Source of the DNA: Leuctra nigra
Taxonomy: Eukaryota; Arthropoda; Insecta; Plecoptera; Leuctridae
Assembly: GCA_934045905.1 (NCBI GenBank)
Contig: OW203762.1
Location: 28,118,345-28,182,344, forward strand
Direction: 5' to 3'
Length of the DNA stretch: 64,000 nucleotides
The notes under the pieces were generated by a model, which saw only the letters and a program-made list of their open reading frames with translations, did not search any database and was not told the DNA's origin. Shown piece after piece: positions 14,201 through 23,765 of the stretch. Each line of letters opens with the position of its first letter. Within the stretch, counting starts at the first letter, position 1. A program made the position numbers and the translations under genes.

Positions 14201-17200
14201 ATTTTTAAGTACAATTTAAAGTCAAGTCACAAGTATGTTGTTTATAAACTGATCTATCAATGGTGGAGGTGCCGAGTTAGATATGCACCACGCAGAACAT
14301 ATATGTGTTGCGGGTTGCATTCAGGGGCTTTAATGAGGAACCAATAAGGTTAACTAAAATATCGATATTTTGAGTAAAGATATTCATTGTTAACACATTT
14401 ACCCTCGCCTGAGCCCCCCCCCCCCCCCAACAAATTAACTACGGCGTCTCGTAAAAAAAGACAAATAGAAACGTACGCTCTTGAGTTTGTGATAACTGAA
14501 GAACTTGTGGATCTTTTAATTGGAAAAAAACTGAGAGGTAAGTCTAAACCCTCTCAGAATAAATTGTCTGAATTATTAAGTTACTTCGAATCAAAACATT
14601 AATTGTGCTGTTCGTGGTTTCGTTTCTCTCGAGCATCTAATTCCATTCGTTACAGAAATAAAAGAGTAAGAAAATGAAACCTCTTCACGATTGAGTTACA
14701 CGGAGTTGCACTTGAACTTTTTACTCCTCGGTTAACTTTGTTTTCAAGAGATCTGATTGGCCGTTGCCATAGCGATCTCCTTGTTAAGCGAGTTTTAAAG
14801 TTTTGCTCAATCTATTCATTATGTTTTTAAACTAAAGTCTTTGCTCCTTTTGTACTTACAAGTCAAGTGATTCTTATCGACCGTATCTTTTAAACTTTCT
14901 CTCAACAGTAAAGTAATAATAATAAAAATTGACTCAAATTCTGAGTCCATTTCAGTTTCAGTTTCGTACTCTCACAACACGAGTATAGTTTAAAAGTCCT
15001 ACAAACAGCCTGAAAACGTTACTTTGAGAAAGAACCAGAATAATATTTATCTTATTTTCAATTTCTGACCGAAGTCTTGGGGGACAAAGTAGGCATCAAG
15101 TTCAATTTCATTATTTATATCTTTGATTCAAAATATTGTGGTACAGAACGTTTCCATGTTTTTTGTGTTTGTTTCATTATCAATAACGAAAGGAAGGGTA
15201 TGGAGTAGACTTCTGCACAAATAAAATGTTTGGCTTTTCTATCTAGAAGCAATCATCTGCTGGTATTGGTAAAACGGGCGTTGCGACTTCGAGACGTTTT
15301 AGGAGCAGTGTTTCTCAAGATATAAGAAGATAAATGACTATCACCCTTTTCTTTTCATAACAATAATACCCTTTTCCGTTTTATCTTTTTATATTTTCTG
15401 TTGGAGACATTCTCCGCCATATAGTGCGTATAAAAGAAAACTAAAACATATTGAAATTTAAAAAAATAAAATGAATTCTGTCTCAAAACATACCTACATG
15501 TGAATTTATATCTTTACGAGATTGATCACACAATGTGTGTTTGGAATGATTGGAAACACATTAACATTACACATTATGTAATGAAGGAAACATACTATAA
15601 TATACTGTACTGTACTATAATATTTTCGGCTAATCCTATGTTATTTTAGCGAGCCTGGAGTCGCGACGGTACTCCTTCTACGCTGCGCGACGCGGGAGAG
15701 CGTCGCGCAGTGTCTCTCTGTGCTGCGCGACGTCAACAAGCAATGTTGTGAATCTGACACCTTGATCCTCTCTTGCGCAGCACTACGCGCAGCACATCGA
15801 GCAGAAGAAGGTGCGCGTCGGGCGACAGCGGGAGAGTGACGCGCAGCGTCTCTCTGTGCTGCGCGACGTCAACAAGCAATGTTGTGAATCTGACACCTTG
15901 ATCCTCTCTTGCGCAGCACTACGCGCAGCACATCGAGCAGCAGAAGGTGCGCGTCGGGCGACAGCGGGAGAGCGTCGCGCAGCGTCTGTCTGTGCTGCGC
16001 GACGTCAACAAGCGCGTCGAGACGCTTCAAGGACGCCTCGAGCGTCAGAGAGCTCTCAACAAGAAGCACTTGGCAGCCAAGGAAGCGAAACAGCTACCCA
16101 GGTCAGTTGTCACTTGAAACTTGCTTTTACCTTCGAAGAGTTGCATTGTGTTCACGTTGAGGAAGCGAGGCGTAGCGGAGTCAGTGTTGAATTCAGACAT
16201 TTTAGTCCAGCGGACAAAATTATTATGGGGGTCCTTTCACCAAAAAGCTGCCGCGCAGCGAAATTTTTGAAATCTGTCTATCGTAGATTAGTTAAAATCA
16301 TTTTAGAGCATGTTGGGTCTGTTAGATCTGCAATCTAAAAGAGTTCTAGAATTACAAGTTGGCTGTGCAAAAGGTGTCAAAGTAAGGGAAAATGTAGGGT
16401 GTGATTATGTTTTGGAGAATATGTAATGCCGTGAGGGTATTCGCATGACATAGAATTTCACTGCCAATATGAGCTATAATTTGTGATATGCGGGGCTCCC
16501 AACAGTTTCTACCTTCAAAAATAGTGAGTTTGAATGACTTTTAGGTAGAAAAAAATTACCAAATAATGACCAAAGTAATCGGCGTTTGAAAATAGAATAG
16601 ATAAGTTATACATAAATTATATCATTTGGCTTGATGATTGATCACTTGAAATTATAATTAGTGTGCCAGAATATAAAGCATCCCAATGACAATTCTAAAA
16701 ACGAGTTGGCAAATAGTGTGTCCCATCTGTCCGTCATTCATTAAAAATATGTATAGCACTCTTCATTAAAAAGTAGTCAAAGGTATAGTACAGAAACAAT
16801 GATTGAAAAATTATTATATATAATCATTAACTAAAATCAATTCTTGCAGCCAGTGGTTAGTTTTTAAAATAATAATTGGGCGGACGATTGGCGTTTGTCA
16901 GGGAAATCGTATTTGATTATGAACAAAATGGGGGGCTTGGGGGTAGGGTCTCTCAATACAACAAGGGTCCGGGACGAACAGCCCCGGATAAAATTTTAAA
17001 TTTCAGAAACAATTTTGGTGCCTTTCTAAGCGATTTGTACACACATTTAAGCCAATTTTGACTTTCATGAAAAATAAGTGGGTGGACTGGATTCCTTTTT
17101 CAAAAAAATTACTTTTAATGACCAAATGGCTATAAATCATGAAAATAATGACTTTTATTGACCTGGCTCAACAAAAATGACTTTTAGTGAAAATAGTGAT

Positions 17201-20200
17201 CTGTTGGGAGCCCTGGGATATGTCTTCATAATTGAAATTGCGCGGTTGGAAATAATCTAAAACTGATTTAAGATGTTTCTTTGTAATTTGAAAAGACACA
17301 TGAATTATTTGAGAATTGAAGTTCAGAAGAAAGTGTGTGCGAAATAGAATGGGGGAGCACTCGCTCCACTCAGGTATGCTTGGACTCAACACTGAGTATA
17401 GTCACCTCTAAATGTTCTGATAAAAGTTGCCCCTTATACAGCGGCTACCAGTCGTACGCAGACGCGGTATAAGTGCCTAAATAGATTCATATTTGTATAC
17501 AGAGGGATGACTTGCTAGACTGGTTATTGTCACTGACTTTTATCAGAACATACCGAGTCGAGTACCTACACAACGGAGTTTTACTCTTCGAATGATGTGG
17601 AAAATCGAACGTTTGCTCTTCAAACTCACTGATCTAAATAAAGCCTCGAACTGCAGTAATTACGCTACGAGCTCTGGTTCATCCTCGTTATTTTTTTACA
17701 TAATAAAATCGCATTTAACGACTTGTGCATGTACAAGAGGTCGTAATGTACTCCAGTGTGTTAGTTTTGTTAGTGAACTTTGCCATGTATTTGTATCATG
17801 TAATGTATTTTTAAAATTGTATTCGTGTGAAGACAAAACAAAAACCGGTCGAGTCAGAAGTTAATTACCTTGATTTTGCGTTGCATGCTTTTGGAATCAT
17901 ATAATCAAGCTCAATTTGACTGAAGTTGACAAATACAGTTATATTGAAGTATTCTCGTACACAAATGACCGCAGTGTCAGCATTACAAATTTGATTGGGT
18001 GAAGGTCCCTGCAAACATGAGTATTTTAAATATCTAGGGAAGGCATCCTATACTTTATTTACGTAATCCAACTTTATTCCGTTCATTGAATAATTATGAG
18101 ATGATTGATAACAATTATGAAAAAACGGTAAGGACTCGACTGAAGAAAACGCACAAAAAACTCAGTCCTAAAGGTACGGCTACAGAAGTAACTTTACATT
18201 CCTGTCAACTGTCTATAGGACCATTCTTGAATGACACTGGAATACAAATACTTTGAAGACACGATTTTCACGCACTCTGAAAGATAGTAATTGTAAGGAT
18301 CCGTCGCCAGGTATTAGGACACTAAAACAGAGTGGATAAGGCATCGAAAATGTATCTTATCATCTTTCGAAAGAATCCGAGTTTTCTCTTCAAAGAACCC
18401 TTTCGATTTCTATAACTTTTTTTCTACTTTCAAAGGAGAAGATCGGAACAAAATTCTACGTTACTTCTTTCCTTGGCATGCTTTCCCTCTCACTAGCTTG
18501 AAACAAGGATTACGTGATAAGATTGTTTTCAAATTATCTCAATACATTCTCTTCTTTCCTTGCGTGAACGTTTGCTTTGTTTAATTGAAATGTCACTTCT
18601 GTCCAACTAGTAATTGTATATAGCATATTAGGGGAGTCTTGTCTTGTCTTTGCCAACAAACTTCCAAGAGAGACCGATTGTTTAAGTTTTTCTTGTCTGT
18701 ACGTCTGGGTAGTCAGTGGAGATTGATGAATGTGGTCTCAAGAGGCAGCCAGATGGAGCACCGAAACCACGAGCATTCTTATGCCACTGAAATAGAACTT
18801 CCAAGTCCGAATATCACATTCTCATGGTCCTCGTTCAGTTGGGGAGAAAGAAAAACAAACATTCCGCGCTCTTTTTCATTGACAGTTTTCATTAGATTCT
18901 CGACATTATTTTGTCATTATTTTGAATTTTGTTCCGATCTTCTCCTTTGAAAGTAGAAAAAAAGTTATAGAAATCGAAAGGGTTCTTTGAAGAGAAAACT
19001 CGGATTCTTTCGAAAGATGATAAGATACGTTTTCGATGCCTTATCCACTCTGTTTTAGTGTCCTAATACCTGGCGACGGATCCTTACAATTACTTACAAT
19101 AACTTGGATAAATGGTTGACTATAGTTAATTTGATAGCTTGGACAAAATTGTTGTTTTGTGTTTTGATTTCTAAATCAAAACACGCTCAAAACCAAGTTC
19201 GCAGAATATAGAGACAGATTAGAATATTTTTGGTCTGAGAGTTACTGATGTGATGGCAACATGTCTCGAATTGACTTATAAACTAATAAGATATTTAGTA
19301 ACAACCAATATATGTATGATTGACGTACACTCAAACCAATAAAAATCGGTACTCGAAAAGAAAATGATTGGCTGATTAAGGTTTGATGGCATCATCTCAT
19401 AAAGGCTGTGTTAACGCATCTAGTAAGTGAGCTCTTATTTAATTGATAATAACAAGGATTGATTGTCAAGGAACCTTACCAGCAGCCAATCCTTTTCTAT
19501 TCGAGTACCAATTTTTATTGGTTTGAGTGTACGTTATTACTATATGGAGGTTAATTCCATAGAGGGCATTCTCATTGAAAAATCTGAAAAAGAGACATAA
19601 AAGGAGGAAGAGTTTATAAATCAATAATTCAAAAATAAAAAAGTCATGTAGGTAATTCAGATTAAGGTGGCTGGGTCGATCGACCATTTTTTCAGATAGC
19701 GTTCAATTTTGCTGTACTCACTCATTGGTATCCCCTAAACAACACTTCCTCAAAATTAAATACTTCCCGTGTCTAGTTTTCGAGATAGGCGAATAAGAAA
19801 TAAGTATTTTCCCCATGTTATCTTATGGCAGGTTTGAAAACTTTTCTACAAATGAAGATTTTATTTAATTGGCTCGATAGATTTTCAAAAAACCTCTATA
19901 AGAATGAATCTTTGATCTATTTACTTTCATTAAAAAAATATAAACCAATATCATCGTGTGCTAAATAAAAAGTTGTAGGCGATTCAATTCGAATTGCGAA
20001 TCAAGTCAAAATACTTTTGGCAACACGGGAGTGCTCAAGGTAGTTAGAAGGCACTAAATGCCTACTAAAGATACCTTGACTTTTCATGAAAGTAAACTCT
20101 AGGTGTAAGCTCAGCAAGCCCAGCCATCATGATTCCGCACAAATACAAATTTCGAAAGTACGATGTTGCCATATTTTACCGTATTGTTAAAATTATTGAA

Positions 20201-22950
20201 AAATCTTCAATATCCGATTCAAAACTAACTTCTTTAGGGGCAGTAATACTGCTCTAAATAATAAGATAACGTATAAATACCATTTAAATGTTGTCTATTT
20301 CAACTACCCAGTATGTAATGAAAGTAAATTATGTGCTAAAAGAATTTATAAACGCGTATTATTTACACTTAATAAATTAGTGAAAGCTCTCCAATACTTC
20401 AGAAAATTAAATTAAATTAGTTCGGTAAATGAATTACAACAGTATTTTTTTAAATAATAAAAACATGATCATCAATTGAGTAAAACGAAAAGTAAAAACC
20501 ACACTGATAGAAGTTCATTGGTCCAGACATCCAGTCATGTTGACTTGCCCCCCTTTTTTGATAGGTCCTTTTGAAAATGAAATAATTAATTATCATCATT
20601 AAATCAAACCATAAAAAAACACTCCGTGTAAAAATACCAGCCAAGTCTCTTCAACTTAAAAAAAAAATATAATCTAAAAATTCTGCACTGAAAAGTAGTG
20701 ATATCAAAAAATTAGTCAAGTCAAAACTTTATTTGAAAATCAAAAAATACTTGGCGCATCGTGTACATAAATAGCTTGGAAGTATAAGCCAATTATAAAT
20801 TATACATGAAATATACATATACATAGTATACCTATAATGCCCTAAAAAAAACGATGCGCCAAGTATTTTTTGATTTTCAAATAAAGTTTTGACTTGGCTA
20901 ATTTTTTGATATCACTACTTTTCAGTGCAGAATTTTTAGATTTCATTTTTTTTTTAAGTTGAAGAGACTTGGCTGGTATTTTTACACGGAGTGTTTTTTT
21001 ATGGGGATATCACTAGTTTTTTTAGTTTATTTACACAACTTTTAACACATATCGGAGCAACAATGACTAATTCCTTTAAAAAAATAGGCCATTTCCGAAT
21101 TGGTTACTACGAAAAAATGTGTTTGGGGCTAAATATAAGCTTGTTTTGATATTCCATGAAGAATTGCGAAAGCATTGTTCCAATAGGTCCAGCCGTTTTC
21201 GAGATATGGCATCACTTCCGGTTTTCATAATGGCGGCTGAAATTACAGCCACCTAGAATTTATTTCTATAAATGTTATGTATCATTATAAGCCTTCTGAA
21301 TTTGTAGTTATTGTAGTAAGAGTTAATTCAAGTCTGATTCTTCATTTTTATGACGTCATTTCCGGTTTCGGTAATAGTAAATGTATATTTTGACTATTGA
21401 TATTCCATAAAGATGACCGTCTGAATCATTTGGCGATAGTTTTATTCCGATCGGTGTAGTCGTTTTCGAGATATGACGTCACTTCCGGTTTCAAAATGGC
21501 GCCTTCCGGTTGGTTTTATAAAAAGGCACCTTGGACGCCAAAAGTGCACATGTGGTAAAAATTTCAAGTCGATCGGTTAAGCCGTTTAGGCTGTGGCGGT
21601 GATTGCGGTGTTTCGTGATATCATCATCAGATGAAGATAGGTTTTAAAAGGGGTGTAATTTCACTGTTTTCACGGCCCTCTAGCCCACAAATGGCATTAC
21701 CTATTGTTCCCAAATTTAGTATATGTTGTCAGGTGGGCCATAGCTCGAAATTAAGTTATTTCGCAACAATGTGAGATTTCCCAATTTTGAGATCCAGTAG
21801 GCCGAAAATGCCATGTTGTTGCTTACAGTAAAAGTGTTTGGTCTGCTCCTCAGTTTATTAGGCATTTACGGTATGTTGAGTGAGTGTGAGTGTATAGTAC
21901 GACTTGGCTGGGTGGAGCGACCGCTCCACTAGAAATAGCACCATAGGTTTGTAAGTGTAACATATGAATTGACTGAGTGGAGTGTCTTAGCAGTGAGTGG
22001 TATTGTCTTCATAGGAAGGTCTCATCACTTAGTACACTTTTGTGTTACTTCACACATTTTCTAATGTCAACCAAACAAAGATGTGCCTTGCTATTTATTT
22101 CAGAGCGGCAGAGAAGATAAGTACGTCTAGCAGTCCTCACCCGCCGCAGACCGTAGTGAAATCACACTCGTTTCAAACCTCAAAGCACATCAAACCCTTC
22201 GCCAGTGATCAACAAGAACACAAGATCAAGTCCAACACATTGAGAGATACACAAGCAGCACCCAAAGAGGACACACTGGTGCAGAAAACTGCTACGCTCA
22301 CCATAAGCAAAGCTCGCGCAAAAGTTCAAAATATTCAGTTACCATTGACTACATATCCCAAGGTATGGCACGCTTTTGGTTCCCACTTTATTTTATATCT
22401 TGCTCACCCCAAGAATGACTCAAAGATTAAATAAGGCTTATCTTTTCAAAACAATTATGACTAATTAATTTTGATTTGCGGCTTTTTCGTTGTTATTTGT
22501 GTTAATTTTGACATTTTGCTTTTGTATAATAATGTTAATAATCTACTAGTGTGCATCTTAAATTGTATGGAATTTTTTTAGAAAAATGATTCTCATCAAA
22601 GTGGAGTAGAACAAGAAAGGAAGAGTTTCTCTCCGACTATTGTGGACAATCACTCGACCAATGGGCCAAGCAACTTACACGTGAATTCCAACAGAATTAT
22701 CGACAAGTTAGCTGCTAAGTTGAACAATGACAATGTGAAGAATGAAAGAATCCTTAGACTAATAGCAAAAGAACCAACGAATGGCGTAAAAATGACTAAA
22801 ATCTCGGTGAAATCTGAGCCAAGAAATAAGATAGTACACGAGCACATGAATGGAGCGACAAAAAAAGACTTACGAAAGAGCGATCAATATGATCATATCA
22901 ACAAAAATAATACTCTCAATATGAATTCAAGAAATCTATATATATTTTAA
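5297..22950 (+). CDS. ASPP-like (apoptosis-stimulating of p53) coiled-coil protein, 5' end outside window
   Basis: Six exons join in phase: 5297-5576, 7182-7232, 13762-13940, 15917-16101, 22104-22362 and 22582-22950, giving 440 residues to a TAA. The first exon starts after TTTCAG and ends at GTGAGT. Its product (ITLSELQQMA, then KEKMLAAKEQRLRLLKDQ, then LSRLKECVLFQEQKLQQL) closely follows the N-terminal coiled coil of ASPP1/ASPP2, which has the same LSELQ-MA and MLVAKEQRL phrases. Later exons remain Glu/Lys/Arg/Gln-rich coiled coil (EKDKLRQQLA, HYAQHIEQQKVRVGRQRE, VETLQGRLERQRALNKK), then become a Ser/Pro/Thr-rich low-complexity tail. Known ASPP proteins end in ankyrin repeats and an SH3 domain. 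Neither is present before the stop, so this is either a short isoform or an ASPP-related protein. Family proteins bind p53-family members, PP1 and Ras pathway proteins. Assignment of the first exon is strong, that of the 3' exons moderate (phase plus coiled-coil continuity). Confidence 0.72.
6872..7123. mobile_element. Short hAT-like non-autonomous element
   Basis: Inverted ends CATGGGCGTCCGCAGG and CCTGCGGATACCCCTG; exact 8-bp duplication TATTGAAC at 6864-6871 and 7124-7131. It contains a run of about 19 C at 7081-7099. It sits directly upstream of the 51-nt ASPP exon. Confidence 0.82.
7182..7232 (+). CDS. 51-nt candidate cassette exon of the ASPP-like gene
   Basis: A short GC-richer block lies between CGTCTCTCCAG and GTGATT. 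It is 17 codons long and phase 1 at both ends, so it can be included or skipped without shifting the frame between the exons ending at 5576 and starting at 13762. Read in that frame it gives EQIARQLHGLAASPTYL, a stop-free helix-friendly peptide consistent with the surrounding coiled coil. It starts only 50 bases downstream of a hAT-like element's target duplication. It has no initiation codon and is too short to find by ORF length. Transcript evidence is needed to tell constitutive from alternative use. Confidence 0.6.
12541..12615 (+). repeat. (AATAC)15 microsatellite
   Basis: Fifteen perfect AATAC units, uninterrupted, in an intron of the ASPP-like gene. Confidence 0.97.
14387..14602 (+). 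other. Orphan 71-codon ORF in an ASPP intron, unrecognised
   Basis: After a run of 15 C, the frame from 14387 stays open to 14602 with a charged, helix-like product (EELVDLLIGKKLRGKSKP, SELLSYFESKH). No splice sites frame it well and no family is recognised. A decayed transposon ORF fragment is as likely as an exon. Confidence 0.2.
15684..16016 (+). repeat. 136-bp tandem duplication of an acceptor site plus exon start in the ASPP-like gene
   Basis: The block starting CAATGTTGTGAATCTGACAC at 15741 recurs at 15877, exactly 136 bases later. Each copy contains the intron end (ctctcttgcgcag), then exon sequence encoding HYAQHIEQ..., through GACGTCAACAAG. A third, 5'-truncated copy of the exon part occupies about 15684-15740. 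Only the last copy (exon 15917-16101) is followed by the rest of the exon and a good donor (GTCAGT at 16102). Copies differ by a few bases, e.g. EQKK versus EQQK. The first copy is preceded by another possible acceptor at 15649 and GC-rich sequence (15650-15690) that could be decayed exon. Confidence 0.85.
16492..17214. mobile_element. TIR element (GGGCTCCCAACAG ends) with a nested insertion
   Basis: Ends are GGGCTCCCAACAG at 16493 and CTGTTGGGAGCCC at 17201-17213, with GATATG just outside on both sides. Inside, 16852-17090 is a second element homologous, in reverse orientation, to 43500-43787. Internal sequence repeats variants of AATGACTTTTAGT. No transposase remains. Confidence 0.7.
16852..17090. 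mobile_element. Nested element, relative of 43500-43787
   Basis: Starts AGTGGTTAGTTTTTAAAATA and keeps GGGCGGACG, the GC-rich CCCCGG block and TTTGGTGCCTTTCT/GCGATTTGTAC in the same order as the complement of 43500-43787. Its right end is degraded. Confidence 0.65.
18288..19092. mobile_element. Foldback-type element with 169-bp near-perfect inverted arms
   Basis: Arm 18288-18456 is the reverse complement of 18924-19092 with one difference (T at 18351, G at 19029, a wobble pair). The 467-bp spacer has no recognisable gene; a 103-codon ORF (18639-18950) crosses into the right arm and is unrecognised. Near-identity of the arms implies recent formation or gene conversion. Confidence 0.85.
19324..19533. 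mobile_element. MITE family A, copy 1
   Basis: 33-bp inverted ends (CGTACACTCAAACCAATAAA at the left, its complement at the right). The internal block TTGATAATAACAAGGATTGA / TTGTCAAGGAACC is shared with the copy at 40782-40996. Confidence 0.8.
20609..21004. mobile_element. Inverted-repeat element, 154-bp arms, 88-bp loop
   Basis: 20609-20762 and 20851-21004 are reverse complements with about three mismatches. The arms include CACTCCGTGTAAAAATACC and TACTTGGCGCATCGT. The spacer is AT-rich (ATATACATATACATAGTATA). No coding capacity. Confidence 0.85.
21150..21640 (+). repeat. Degenerate repeat, 'GTTTTCGAGATATG ... CACTTCCGGTTT' units
   Basis: Two to three diverged units of roughly 250 bp: CCGTTTTCGAGATATGGCAT at about 21190 and TCGTTTTCGAGATATGACGT at about 21460, each followed by CACTTCCGGTTT and an ATGGCG. 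A later part has AAGTCGATCGGTTAAGCCG. Likely transposon-derived; class not determined. Confidence 0.5.
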
Positions 22951-23105
22951 CTCTGGGAACAAGAAAAGGAAATTATGTAAATTAGGCTGGTTCTAATTGA
23001 TTGTTACCTACGAATTTACATGGATATTAATAGATTGTGTATGTATAAAATAATCTCTCCACTATGCCTTCAACATTAAAACATTAATCATAATCATGAA
23101 ACTAA

Positions 23106-23236
23106 TGGCGTTTTCCACTGGCTGCACTGGGCTGCACCAGGGTTGCACTGAAATGACGTCACCATACAACATTCAATGCAAATTTCAAACAGAGAGCAAA
23201 ACTAGTGCAGCCCAGTGCAGCCAGTGGAAAACGCCA
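23106..23236. mobile_element. Palindromic MITE, TAA target duplication
   Basis: TGGCGTTTTCCACTGGCTGC at 23106 is mirrored at the right end (to 23236). 31-bp arms; TAA on both sides (23103-23105, 23237-23239). It lies in the short intergenic space between the convergent ASPP-like and RECQL genes. Confidence 0.8.
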
Positions 23237-23765
23237 TAATATTATTGTCTGTGTTATTTTTAAACCCTTCAAATTACTTCCTACCACATTGCCTTCCAGT
23301 AATGACAAAACGCACACGCTCAGGACGTTCATCGAGGAACTTCTATTAATTCAAATATTGCTAGAAAGGCGGTGATGGTGGTGAGATTTAAAACATTGTT
23401 TAAAACACAGTATAAGTCAAAGAGTAGGTATATAAAAGTACATACTGGTTTATTAGGTAGGTACACAATTAGAAAAAAGACAATGAAAATAATGACTGGT
23501 AAATATTAAGTGTAACATTGTCGACAACATGATATAAAATAAAATTACAGAGCAGAGATTGTCCTTTCCCAGCAAATATCACTGTACTCCATGCAATCCA
23601 TGTTCGACAAAATCTCACAACCTTATAATAAGGTACCTATTCATGTTTTAAATATAAAAGCTGCTGTTTGCACAACTCAAAAAGAAAAAGAAAAAATATA
23701 TCAAAACTACCTCAAACTTAGTCTACTCAACCCTTTTCCTACTTGTAGAAGATTTACGATCACGC

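Noticed and set aside
15650..15720. Separate ASPP exon reading LESRRYSFYA
   Set aside because: Its frame does not match the phase-0 donor at 13940 and it runs into the duplicated unit with a frame change; treated as decayed duplicate.
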